DNA from: Herbaspirillum sp. WKF16
GTDB lineage: Bacteria > Pseudomonadota > Gammaproteobacteria > Burkholderiales > Burkholderiaceae_D
Direction of reading: 5' to 3'
Length of the DNA stretch: 64,000 bases
Assembly: GCF_028993615.1 (NCBI RefSeq)
Contig: NZ_CP118632.1
Location: 3,348,001 to 3,412,000 of the forward strand
Positions 19,078 through 28,659 of the stretch are shown in pieces. The number at the start of each line of letters is the position of its first letter. Within the stretch, counting starts at the first letter, position 1. The translations under genes and the position numbers were made by a program. The notes below the pieces were generated by a model. The model saw only the letters and a program-made list of their open reading frames with translations, was not told the DNA's origin and did not search any database.

Positions 19078-19390
19078 GGTTTTCCCCTGTATTGAACATC
19101 ACGTTGAAATGCGGTTGGAGGTCTTGCCTCGCCCCGCGTGGTTGGCTACGTGGATCTGCGTGGCTCGCATCACGGTTTGCAAGGACTGTGCCAACGACAG
19201 GAAACAGAAGGCGCCGCATGGCGCGGCCACGCACGATTCCTGCGGCGCGGGAAGCGCAGGCCGGTGATGCATTCGGCACGCGCCTGTGCCGAAAACGCAA
19301 TTCAGCCGCCGGGCGCGCACCTACACTTGCCGCCAATTCAATCGTCCGTTGCGCGCAGCTTGCGCAGCGGCCATCTTCGCGGAGAACGGC
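19078..19390. other. Divergent intergenic region between the solute-binding protein gene and a hypothetical gene
   Basis: This 313-bp spacer has no supportable gene. It holds the promoter module at 19274-19327. The minus-strand promoter of the solute-binding protein gene must also lie here, but no clear -35/-10 pair was found for it. Confidence 0.6.
19274..19327 (+). promoter_or_regulatory. Second CGGCAC-N6-GTGCCG promoter module
   Basis: TTCGGCAC-gcgcct-GTGCCGAA (19272-19293) has 8-bp perfect arms. A -10-like TACACT at 19322-19327 starts 31 bp after GTGCCG, as in the module at 13925-13978. Both modules also share a GCGCGC stretch just before the -10. The promoter points toward the gene at 19391. 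Whether it also affects the divergent solute-binding protein gene is open. Confidence 0.55.
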
Positions 19391-19843
19391 ATGCCCCCAT
19401 CGTCCCAGCAGCAACTTGCCTGCGCGGAAACCGCGGCCGTCGCACGGGCGCCGGCCGCGCCGCTGCGCTTCGGTTTCCCGCGCGCCTACCTGGTGCGCCG
19501 CTTGCAGCAGAAGATGATGGAACAGCTCTACCTCGGCGCCGGGGCCTGCACCATCGGGCGGCGCGGCGACGACGGCGGCTTCGTCGCGCTCGATGGGAAC
19601 GGCGACGACGACCACGAAGGCCCGGGCTTCACCCTGCGCCTGCGCCATGCCGCCGGCGGCCATCAGGTGTTCGACCACGACATCGATCTCGACGTCGGCA
19701 TCCTGCTGGGCCGCTACCTGCTGACCGCGCGCGGCCGGCGCTTCGAGATCGCCTTCATGCCCGCAATGGACGATGCGCAGCTGACCGGCGCCGTGCGCTG
19801 GATCGTGCGCGATCTCGACCGCGCCCTGCCCGGGCGTCGCTGA
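19391..19843 (+). CDS. Hypothetical protein, 150 aa
   Basis: I do not recognise this family. ATG at 19391 is preferred over the upstream in-frame start because GGAG lies 6 bp before it. The protein seems soluble: no signal peptide or membrane segment. A basic stretch (FPRAYLVRRLQQKMMEQLYLG) is followed by an acidic one (LDGNGDDDHEGPG) and a beta-rich C-terminal half (LRLRHAAGG, then LLTARGRRFEIAFMP). It is headed by the operator module also found before the M14 deacylase gene, which ties it to that regulon. Confidence 0.65.
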   Translation: MPPSSQQQLACAETAAVARAPAAPLRFGFPRAYLVRRLQQKMMEQLYLGAGACTIGRRGDDGGFVALDGNGDDDHEGPGFTLRLRHAAGGHQVFDHDIDLDVGILLGRYLLTARGRRFEIAFMPAMDDAQLTGAVRWIVRDLDRALPGRR

Positions 19844-19887
19844 TCTTCTTACGGTTTCCCTGGCGACTTTTATAGTCACCCTCTGTT

Positions 19888-19913
19888 GCCGCGCCTTCGG
19901 GCGCGGCTTTTTT
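19888..19913 (+). terminator. Rho-independent terminator after the hypothetical gene
   Basis: GCCGCGCC-ttcg-GGCGCGGC (19888-19907) with a stable TTCG loop is followed by six T residues. Confidence 0.92.
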
Positions 19914-19953
19914 ATGCTCCGTCGCAAGGACAGGCTTGTGGCAAAATCGACGC

Positions 19954-20694
19954 ATGTGCGTCAACTACAAACCCGCCAGCAAACCGACCGTCGCCGAGCT
20001 CACGGGCGCCGACATTTCCGTCACGCCCGACTGGCCGGAGGAGACCTGGCAGGACTACGCCGCGCCGCTGGTGCGCGCCGATGAAGGCGGCGCGCCGGAG
20101 CTGGTCGTCGGCACCTACGGCATGATCCCCAAGCGCAAGCTGGAGCCGGGGGTGCGCATCTCCACCATGAACGCGCGCGCAGAGTCCATCGCCGAGCGGC
20201 GCAGCTATGCGCAGGCCTGGCGCCGCGCGCAGACTTGCCTGCTGCCCATGCACTGGTTCTGCGAGCCGAACTACGAAGCGGACGGCAGCCGCGCGCAACG
20301 CTGGTCGATCGGCATGGCCGATGGCGAACCGTTTTGCGTGGCCGGCCTGTGGCGCGCCTGGGAGGAAGCCGAGGCCGGCTACAGTTTCTCGTTCACGCAG
20401 ATCACCGTCAACGCCGACCACCATCCGCTGATGAAGCGCTTCCAGAAACCCGAGGATGAAAAACGCAGCCTGGTGGTCGTGCCGAAGTCGCAATACCGCG
20501 CCTGGCTCAACGCCGGCTCGGCGCAGGCGGCGTGGTCGATGCTCGACCTGTACCCCTCCGAACTGATGACGGCCTGGCCGGCGCAACAAGCTTATGGCGG
20601 CGCGCGCAGCGCCAAGGTAAAGCTGCCCGGCAAACCGGATCGCGCCCTGGCAAAGACTAAAAGCGGGGACGCCCAGGGCGCCTTCGATTTCTAA
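19954..20694 (+). CDS. SOS response-associated peptidase family protein (SRAP; YedK/HMCES type)
   Basis: 246 aa. The ATG at 19954 places the catalytic cysteine at position 2 (MCVNYK), as the family requires after removal of the initiator Met. This decides the start over an upstream in-frame ATG at 19936. The other active-site residues are visible: Asn in STMNARAES (N73), Glu in HWFCEPNYE (E104) and His in NADHHPLMKRF (about H156). Family members form a covalent thiazolidine with abasic sites in single-stranded DNA and so protect them. The usual GFYEW around the glutamate is replaced by HWFCEPN, a divergent subgroup. No SOS box was identified upstream. Confidence 0.9.
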   Translation: MCVNYKPASKPTVAELTGADISVTPDWPEETWQDYAAPLVRADEGGAPELVVGTYGMIPKRKLEPGVRISTMNARAESIAERRSYAQAWRRAQTCLLPMHWFCEPNYEADGSRAQRWSIGMADGEPFCVAGLWRAWEEAEAGYSFSFTQITVNADHHPLMKRFQKPEDEKRSLVVVPKSQYRAWLNAGSAQAAWSMLDLYPSELMTAWPAQQAYGGARSAKVKLPGKPDRALAKTKSGDAQGAFDF

Positions 20695-20899
20695 GCGGGC
20701 AGCCGCGGATAAAGCCGCCGATACCGGCCGGCACGGCAGGGAAACGGTCTTTTTATGTAAAAGAGTCGCCATCCCGCCTCATATATCGTTGAATTCTTGC
20801 AAGCTAAGAAACCATGATTCTTGAAATGAAGCGGAACTGTTTAGAATCGGTGTAGCCATAATTTTTATAATTCACCCCACCATTGCACAGGAGATAATG

Positions 20900-21103
20900 A
20901 TGCCGAGGAAGTCCAAGCTGGCAAACGCGCAGGATCCTGACTTCGTTACGCAACCTGACGGCTTCATCAATGTACCGGTGAGCAAGAAGACGAGAGAGGA
21001 CCTGCACGCGCTCAAGAAAAGCATGCAGGTCGCCAGCCAGGCCGAGGTCATCGAGAAGGCCGTGGCGATCGCCCGCGCCATTGACATCGCAGTCAGAAAC
21101 TGA
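20900..21103 (+). CDS. Small ribbon-helix-helix-like protein, 67 aa
   Basis: A short basic protein. A predicted beta strand (FINVPVSKKTREDLHALKK) is followed by two helices (SQAEVIEKAVAIARAI), the order of MetJ/Arc/CopG DNA-binding folds. The second of two adjacent ATGs (20900) is chosen because AGGAG ends 6 bp before it. The first (20897) would leave only 3 bp. There is no partner toxin gene next to it, so an antitoxin role is not supported. A strong bidirectional terminator follows. Confidence 0.7.
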   Translation: MPRKSKLANAQDPDFVTQPDGFINVPVSKKTREDLHALKKSMQVASQAEVIEKAVAIARAIDIAVRN

Positions 21104-21115
21104 CCCTGCGCCGCG

Positions 21116-21150
21116 CATGAAAAAGGCTCCCGTCGGGAGCCTTTTTCATG
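21116..21150. terminator. Bidirectional terminator
   Basis: A perfect 35-bp inverted repeat has the core GGCTCCC-gtc-GGGAGCC (21125-21141) between A5 and T5 runs. It serves both the plus-strand small gene and the minus-strand DHH gene. Confidence 0.93.
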
Positions 21151-21204
21151 TCTTGCCGGTGCTTGCGCGGGACGTCCGCGTCCGGACATCCCCGCCATCG
21201 ACCA

Positions 21205-22140
21205 TCAGCCATCCGCGTTGATGCGCGTCACCAGTGCGCCCAGCACTTCTTCCGCGCGCTCATTCTCCACCTGGCAGGTGCCGGCGTTTTCATGCCCGCC
21301 GCCGCCGTATTCCAGCATCAGCGCGCCGATATTGGTCTTCGAGGTGCGGTTCAGGATGGACTTGCCGGTGGCGAACACGGTGTTCTGGTTCTTCAGGCCC
21401 CACAGGACGTGAATGGAAATGTTCGTCTGCGGGAACAGCGCGTAGATGATGAAGCGGTTGCCGGCGAAGATGGTCTCCTCCTTGCGCAGGTCCAGCACGA
21501 CGAGATTGCCGTGCACGCTGGCACAGCGGCGGATCTGATCCTTGCACTTCTCCGCATGCTCGAAGTAGAGATCCTTGCGCTCCTTCACGTCCGGCGAGGC
21601 CATGATCTGGTCGATGGTGTGCGTCTTGCACAGCTCGATCAGGTCCATCATCAGGTTGTAGTTGGAGATGCGAAAATCGCGGAAACGGCCCAGGCCGGTG
21701 CGGGCATCCATCAGGAAATTGAGCAGGTCCCATCCTTGCGGATTGAGCACTTCCTGTTCGTTGAAGCGCGCCGAATCGCCCTTGTCGACGGCAGCCATCA
21801 TGTCGCCCCAGGACGCGGGGAACGCTTTCTCGGCGCCGTAGTAGTCGTACACCACGCGCGCGGCCGATGGCGCCTCGGGATGGATCACGTGGTTCTTGCG
21901 CTCGCCGGTGTTGCGGATGGTCTCGGACAGATGGTGGTCGAACGCGAGGTGGACGCCCGGCACGAAGGGCAAGTTGGTGGTGATGTCGCTATCGCTGATC
22001 GCGATCTTGCCGTCCTGCATATCCTTGGGATGCACAAACAGGATCTCGTCGATCATGTCCAGGTGCTTCAGCAGGACCGCGCAGACCAGGCCATCGAAGT
22101 CGCTGCGCGTGACCAGGCGATATTTCTTTTGTTCGGACAT
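21205..22140 (-). CDS. DHH-family phosphoesterase
   Basis: 311 aa. The N-terminal DHH domain shows RSDFDGLVCAVLL (metal-binding DxDG-like region) and the name-giving motif in LAFDHHLSE. The C-terminal part ends with the DHHA1-type glycine motif YGGGGHENAGTC. The fold is that of NrnA-like oligoribonucleases, exopolyphosphatases and related manganese enzymes that cleave phosphodiester or phosphoanhydride bonds in the cytoplasm. The exact substrate cannot be assigned. The ATG at 22140 has GGAGGG upstream. The gene stands alone. Confidence 0.85.
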   Translation of the reverse strand: MSEQKKYRLVTRSDFDGLVCAVLLKHLDMIDEILFVHPKDMQDGKIAISDSDITTNLPFVPGVHLAFDHHLSETIRNTGERKNHVIHPEAPSAARVVYDYYGAEKAFPASWGDMMAAVDKGDSARFNEQEVLNPQGWDLLNFLMDARTGLGRFRDFRISNYNLMMDLIELCKTHTIDQIMASPDVKERKDLYFEHAEKCKDQIRRCASVHGNLVVLDLRKEETIFAGNRFIIYALFPQTNISIHVLWGLKNQNTVFATGKSILNRTSKTNIGALMLEYGGGGHENAGTCQVENERAEEVLGALVTRINADG

Positions 22141-22506
22141 GAGTTTTCCCTCCCTCGTTGGTTAAAATTCTTGCAAATTTCCTGATGGAAATTCAAGCGC
22201 CCATCGCGCAACCCGGGAATGACCAGCGCAAGACACGCGCCTGCGGCGCATGCCGCAGCCGATGCATTTCAGCGTAGATCACTTTCTCCCGATCGGTTGA
22301 ATTTCTTTTGCCGCGACAGATGCACAGGCTTGCCATCATGCCAGCATTTCGGGAGCAGACCAACAGTGTTGTGGATGGATGGCTGAGGATTTCGCGCTAC
22401 GCGGCATCATCAAAATTTCACGCAGGTTTTTCTTTGGCGCGGAGACAGTTGCCGACAAATCGCCGGATAAAAATAAAGACAGGAAAATTCAGTGCGTGAA
22501 AAGAAA
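22141..22506. other. Intergenic region upstream of the DHH gene
   Basis: No gene is supported. A palindrome AATTTCC-tgat-GGAAATT lies at 22176-22193, 36 bp upstream of the DHH start, and may be an operator. The rest is featureless to my reading. Confidence 0.5.
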
Positions 22507-22538
22507 AAGCCCCCGATTTCTAACGAAATCAGGGGCTT
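22504..22538 (-). terminator. Terminator of tRNA-Ser
   Basis: On the minus strand, AAGCCCCTGATTTC-gtta-GAAATCGGGGGCTT is followed by a T run (plus-strand A residues at 22504-22508). It lies 8 bp downstream of the tRNA 3' end. Confidence 0.9.
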
Positions 22539-22545
22539 ATCGTAC

Positions 22546-22636
22546 TGGCGGAGAAGGGGGGATTCGAACCCCCGATAGGCTATTAACCTATACACGCTTT
22601 CCAGGCGTGCGACTTAAACCACTCATCCACCTCTCC
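22546..22636 (-). tRNA. tRNA-Ser (GGA anticodon)
   Basis: A 91-nt cloverleaf with an encoded CCA end. The acceptor GGAGAGG pairs with CTTCTCC, the T arm reads GGTTCGAATCC, and there is a long variable arm as in class II tRNAs. The anticodon loop CTGGAAA gives GGA, which reads UCC/UCU serine codons. Confidence 0.96.
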
Positions 22637-22667
22637 AGGATTCGGGTCGCGTTTAGCGAAGCCGCAG

Positions 22668-22695
22668 ATTATAGCAAGGTTTTTCAGCTTTCCAA
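22668..22695 (-). promoter_or_regulatory. Promoter of tRNA-Ser
   Basis: On the minus strand TTGGAA (22690-22695) and TATAAT (22668-22673) are separated by 16 bp, with the start expected about 25 bp before the tRNA. This is a strong sigma-70-type pair, as expected for a stable RNA gene. Confidence 0.75.
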
Positions 22696-22728
22696 GCCTT
22701 TTCCGCGGATTTTTCCTGTTCAACAATG

Positions 22729-22780
22729 AAAAAAGCCGGCGCAGCGGGCTTCCATCACGCTGGCGCCCTGCCCCGCCGGC
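22729..22780 (-). terminator. Terminator of acsA
   Basis: On the minus strand GCCGGCGgGGCA (ending at 22780) pairs with TGCgCCGGC around a 20-odd base loop and is followed by TTTTTT (22729-22734). It lies 41 bp past the acsA stop. Confidence 0.75.
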
Positions 22781-22821
22781 CTTCCGGCCCCGATGACCCG
22801 GGGCCGCTCATGCGTCCGGCC

Positions 22822-24804
<1,983 letters not shown>

Positions 24805-25204
24805 GATAGTCTCCAGAGGATAATTTTTGCTTTCCGCAAAACATAGGCCGCTTCACTTACTCAGTCCTTACACAACTGGCAATGTTCCCGGCCGGGAACG
24901 CCGCTGCGACAGGGCTTTGCGGGCAATCGCCCGGCTCGGCGGCAATACTTGGATGCGGGTGAACCCGGCGCACAGCTCCATCCAGGAGACCGGAATGATG
25001 TCGAGATGTTCACAGCCCGGATATTGTGGCACAGGCCGATGTTTCTCGCAGGCACTGCCGCGCTCGCATTTGGGCGGCGATTCTCTTGCGCCGCGCCGCG
25101 AAGGCGCGGCCAAGGGCGTGTAAAATACGGCCCCAAATTCGAAGCCCATAATCGGATCCAGCCATACCCGCCAGAATCAAGTATCAAGCGACCCATTCAC
25201 CTTC
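24805..25204. promoter_or_regulatory. Divergent control region of acsA and the yqhA-like gene
   Basis: A perfect 16-bp palindrome GTTCCCGGCCGGGAAC lies at 24884-24899, 80 bp upstream of acsA, and could be an operator. Toward the plus-strand gene an extended -10 (TGTAAAAT, hexamer TAAAAT at 25121-25126) is visible without a clear -35. No gene is supported in this 400-bp spacer. Confidence 0.5.
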
Positions 25205-25825
25205 ATGACAGATCCGAAACCCCAAGCTCCGCGCAAGATCGGCATCCTGCCCAACCTGATTTTCATGAGCCGCTGGCTGCAGCTGCCGCTCTACCTGGGC
25301 CTGATCCTGGCGCAGTGCGTCTACGTGTATCACTTCTGGGTCGAACTGTCCGACCTGATCGGCGCGGCCATGGGCAACGCTGCATCGCTGGATCACATCC
25401 TCGATGCGGTGGCCATCGCCGGCGCGCCGCGTCCGGAAAAACTCAACGAGCAGACCATCATGCTGGTGGTGCTGGCGCTGATCGACGTGGTGATGATTTC
25501 CAACCTGCTGATCATGGTGATCGTGGGCGGCTACGAGACCTTCGTCTCGCGCATGAACCTGGAAGGCCACCCCGACCAGCCGGAGTGGCTGTCGCACGTG
25601 AACGCCTCGGTGCTGAAGGTGAAGCTGGCCACGGCGATCATCGGCATCTCCTCGATCCACCTGCTCAAGACCTTCATCAACGCCAACCTGTACGACGTGA
25701 AGACCCTGCTGGCGCAGACCGGCATCCACGTGACCTTTCTCGTTTCCGCCATCGCCATCGCCTACTGCGACAAGCTGATGGCACATCCCGCGCCGTCGCC
25801 CGATTCGCCCGACAAGCCGCACTGA
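25205..25825 (+). CDS. YqhA-like inner-membrane protein (TIGR00645/UPF0114 family)
   Basis: 206 aa membrane protein of unknown function. Membrane segments are visible at about residues 25-45 ([19 protein letters not shown]), 85-110 ([22 protein letters not shown] in two parts) and 135-185. The family signature [17 protein letters not shown] is present. It is about 40 residues longer than E. coli YqhA because of an extended loop. It precedes the fumarase gene by 33 bp and is probably cotranscribed, an association I cannot explain functionally. Confidence 0.85.
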   Translation: MTDPKPQAPRKIGILPNLIFMSRWLQLPLYLGLILAQCVYVYHFWVELSDLIGAAMGNAASLDHILDAVAIAGAPRPEKLNEQTIMLVVLALIDVVMISNLLIMVIVGGYETFVSRMNLEGHPDQPEWLSHVNASVLKVKLATAIIGISSIHLLKTFINANLYDVKTLLAQTGIHVTFLVSAIAIAYCDKLMAHPAPSPDSPDKPH

Positions 25826-25858
25826 CGACGCCCTATTCCAAACCCGAGAGAACCAGCC

Positions 25859-27400
25859 ATGACCATCATCAAGCAAGACGATCTCATCGAATCCGTAGCC
25901 GCCGCGCTGCAGTACATCAGCTATTACCACCCGGTGGATTACATCCAGCACCTGGCGCGCGCCTATGAGGCCGAACAGAATCCGGCCGCCAAGGATGCGA
26001 TCGCGCAGATCCTGACCAACTCGCGCATGTGCGCGGAAGGCCGTCGCCCGATCTGCCAGGACACAGGCATCGTCAACGTGTTCCTGAAGGTGGGCATGGG
26101 CGTGCGCTTCGAAGGCTTCTCCGGCTCGATTGCCGACGCCGTCAACGAAGGCGTGCGCCAGGGCTACATGCACCCGGACAACGTGCTGCGCGCCTCCATC
26201 GTGGCTGACCCGCAGTTCGAGCGCAAGAACACCAAGGACAACACCCCGGCGGTGATCCACATGGAGCTGGTGCCGGGCAACACGGTCGACGTGCGCATCG
26301 CGGCCAAGGGCGGCGGTTCGGAAAACAAGACCAAGTTCGTCATGCTGAACCCGTCCGACAACCTGGTGGACTGGGTGCTCAAGACGGTGCCGACCATGGG
26401 CGCCGGCTGGTGCCCGCCGGGCATGCTGGGTATCGGCATCGGCGGCACCGCCGAGAAGGCCATGCTGATGGCCAAGGAAGTGCTGATGGACGACATCGAC
26501 ATGTACGAGCTCAAGAAGCGCGGCCCCAACAACAAGACCGAAGAGCTGCGCATCGAGCTGTGCGAGAAGGTCAACGCGCTGGGCATCGGCGCGCAGGGCC
26601 TGGGTGGCCTGACCACCGTGCTGGACGTGAAGATCATGATGCATCCGACCCACGCCGCCTCCAAGCCGGTCGCGATGATCCCCAACTGCGCCGCCACCCG
26701 CCACGGCCACTTCGTGCTGGACGGCTCGGGCCCGGCCTACATGGAACCGCCGTCGCTGTCGGAATGGCCGGAAGTGCACTGGGTGCCGGACACCGAGAAG
26801 TCCAAGCGCGTCAACCTGGACACCCTGACCCGCGAAGAAGTCGCATCCTGGAAGCCGGGCCAGACCCTGCTCCTGAACGGCAAGATGCTGACCGGCCGCG
26901 ACGCCGCGCACAAGCGCATCCAGGACATGCTGGCCAAGGGCGAGAAGCTGCCGGTGGACTTCACCAACCGCGTGATCTACTACGTCGGCCCGGTCGATCC
27001 GGTGCGCGACGAAGTGGTGGGCCCGGCCGGCCCGACCACCGCGACCCGCATGGACAAGTTCACCGACATGATGCTGGAGCAGACCGGCCTGATCTCGATG
27101 ATCGGCAAGTCCGAGCGCGGCCCCGCCGCGATCGAGGCGATCAAGAAGCACAAGTCGGCCTACCTGATGGCGGTGGGCGGCTCGGCCTACCTGGTCTCCA
27201 AGGCGATCAAGTCGGCCAAGGTGCTGGGCTTCGCCGACCTGGGCATGGAAGCGATCTACGAGTTCGACGTCAAGGACATGCCGGTGACGGTGGCGGTCGA
27301 CGCCAACGGCATCTCGGTGCACAACACCGGTCCGGCCGAATGGAAGGAAAAGATCGCGCAGAGCGTGTCGCTGTCCAAGATCCCGGTCACCACGGCGTAA
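25859..27400 (+). CDS. Fumarate hydratase, class I (iron-sulfur)
   Basis: 513 aa, with the alpha and beta parts fused in one chain as in FumA/FumB. It interconverts fumarate and malate in the TCA cycle. Three cysteines positioned to bind the 4Fe-4S cluster are visible in RPICQDTG, PNCAATRHGHF and GWCPPGMLG. The beta-type half carries NGKMLTGRDAAHKR and the GPTTATRMDKF segment. Class I enzymes are oxygen-sensitive and are often paired with a class II FumC elsewhere. The ATG at 25859 has GAGAG upstream. Confidence 0.95.
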   Translation: MTIIKQDDLIESVAAALQYISYYHPVDYIQHLARAYEAEQNPAAKDAIAQILTNSRMCAEGRRPICQDTGIVNVFLKVGMGVRFEGFSGSIADAVNEGVRQGYMHPDNVLRASIVADPQFERKNTKDNTPAVIHMELVPGNTVDVRIAAKGGGSENKTKFVMLNPSDNLVDWVLKTVPTMGAGWCPPGMLGIGIGGTAEKAMLMAKEVLMDDIDMYELKKRGPNNKTEELRIELCEKVNALGIGAQGLGGLTTVLDVKIMMHPTHAASKPVAMIPNCAATRHGHFVLDGSGPAYMEPPSLSEWPEVHWVPDTEKSKRVNLDTLTREEVASWKPGQTLLLNGKMLTGRDAAHKRIQDMLAKGEKLPVDFTNRVIYYVGPVDPVRDEVVGPAGPTTATRMDKFTDMMLEQTGLISMIGKSERGPAAIEAIKKHKSAYLMAVGGSAYLVSKAIKSAKVLGFADLGMEAIYEFDVKDMPVTVAVDANGISVHNTGPAEWKEKIAQSVSLSKIPVTTA

Positions 27401-27476
27401 GCCGGGGCCGGGCCGATGCCATTGCGGGAGAACTCTCGGTAACATGCAGCAACCAGGTACAGAGGGTTCTTCCGCG

Positions 27477-28328
27477 ATGACGCAGACCGGCCATGCGACA
27501 ACTTCAATGCCGACGGCAGCCGACGCTGCCGTCGGCATTTTCGATTCCGGCATCGGCGGCCTGTCGGTGCTGCGCCATATCCACGCCGCCCTGCCGCGCG
27601 AGGCGCTGCTGTACTTTGCCGACTCCGGCTATGCCCCCTATGGCGACAAGAGCGAAGACGAAATCGTGGCGCGCTCGCTGGCCATTGGCTCCTTCTTCAC
27701 CGGCCAGCGCGTCAAGGCGCTGGTGGTGGCGTGCAATACCGCCACCGCGGCGGCCATCCAGGCCATCCGCGAACGCTGGCCGGAACTGGTGGTGGTGGGC
27801 ATCGAGCCGGGCCTGAAGCCGGCCGCGCAGCAGAGCGGAAGCGGCGTCGTGGGCGTGCTGGCCACGCGCAGCACGCTGGCCAGCAAGCGCTTCGCGCAAT
27901 TGCGCGCACAGATGGAAAGCCAGTACCCGGTGCGTTTCCTGCCGCAGGCCTGCGTCGGCCTGGTGGACCTGATCGAGAAGGGCGAACTGTATTCGCCGGC
28001 CACGGTGGGCTTGCTGGAACGCTACCTCGCGCCATTGCTGGAACAAGGCGCCGATACGCTGGTGCTGGGTTGCACGCACTACCCCTTCGTGCGCGAGGCG
28101 ATCGAGGGCGTGTGCCGCCGGCTGTGCGCGCGCACGCCGGCCATCGTCGATACCGGCGAGGCGGTCACGCGCCAGCTGTTGCGCCTGCTGGACGCCCGCG
28201 GGCTGCATCGCGCCGGCGGAGCGGGATCGCTGGCCGGCTACACCACGGCCAGCCGCTCCACGCTGGAACATGCGTTCGCCGGGCTGCTGCAGCTCAATCC
28301 CCCGGTCCACGCCCTGGGCCAGGGATAG
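27477..28328 (+). CDS. murI: Glutamate racemase
   Basis: Makes D-glutamate for peptidoglycan. The core IFDSGIGGLSVLRHI, the two catalytic cysteines in VVACNTATAA and LGCTHYPF, and the DSGYAPYG segment are intact. With ATG 27477 it is 283 aa. This start has GAGGG 10 bp before it. Starts at 27444 (294 aa) and 27507 (273 aa) are possible, and the conserved domain begins only at IFDSG. It follows the fumarase gene by 76 bp. Confidence 0.95.
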   Translation: MTQTGHATTSMPTAADAAVGIFDSGIGGLSVLRHIHAALPREALLYFADSGYAPYGDKSEDEIVARSLAIGSFFTGQRVKALVVACNTATAAAIQAIRERWPELVVVGIEPGLKPAAQQSGSGVVGVLATRSTLASKRFAQLRAQMESQYPVRFLPQACVGLVDLIEKGELYSPATVGLLERYLAPLLEQGADTLVLGCTHYPFVREAIEGVCRRLCARTPAIVDTGEAVTRQLLRLLDARGLHRAGGAGSLAGYTTASRSTLEHAFAGLLQLNPPVHALGQG

Positions 28329-28383
28329 GCGGACGCCGGCCCGCCCCTGCGGGAAACTTTATTCAATCAGGGCGCGAATTGTA

Positions 28384-28412
28384 TTGCCATCCTCCACGAT
28401 ACTTTATATAAT
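28384..28412 (+). promoter_or_regulatory. Promoter of tRNA-His
   Basis: TTGCCA (28384-28389) and TATAAT (28407-28412) are separated by exactly 17 bp. The predicted start near 28419 lies about 38 bp before the tRNA. It is the best sigma-70 match noticed in the window. Confidence 0.88.
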
Positions 28413-28456
28413 TGCGAGCTTCACTGGTGACGGGCAGCAGTTTCCCGCACATCAAT

Positions 28457-28533
28457 GGTGGCTGTAGCTCAGTTGGTAGAGTCCAGGATTGTGATTCCTG
28501 TTGTCGCGGGTTCGAGTCCCGTCAGCCACCCCA
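28457..28533 (+). tRNA. tRNA-His (GTG anticodon)
   Basis: A 77-nt cloverleaf with encoded CCA. The acceptor GTGGCTG pairs with CAGCCAC. An extra G at 28457 faces discriminator C at 28530, the G-1:C73 identity pair of tRNA-His. The anticodon loop TTGTGAT contains GTG. Confidence 0.96.
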
Positions 28534-28548
28534 AGGAATACCTCAACA

Positions 28549-28575
28549 CAGGCGCTCAGGCGCCTGTTTTGTTTT
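28549..28575 (+). terminator. Terminator of tRNA-His
   Basis: CAGGCG-ctcagg-CGCCTG (28549-28566) is followed by TTTTGTTTT. Confidence 0.85.
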
Positions 28576-28600
28576 CTGCGCCGGCAATCCGCCGCAAAAG

Positions 28601-28627
28601 AAAAAAGGCGACGCATCCAGCGTCGCC
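28601..28627 (-). terminator. Terminator of the RcsB-like regulator gene
   Basis: On the minus strand GGCGACGC-tggat-GCGTCGCC is followed by six T residues (plus-strand A run 28601-28606). It lies 33 bp past the stop. Confidence 0.9.
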
Positions 28628-28659
28628 CTTCCCTCATTCTTGCCACCCCTTCCCGCTCC

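Noticed and set aside
19936..19953. Upstream in-frame ATG for the SRAP gene
   Set aside because: It would bury the catalytic cysteine that must be residue 2 of the protein.
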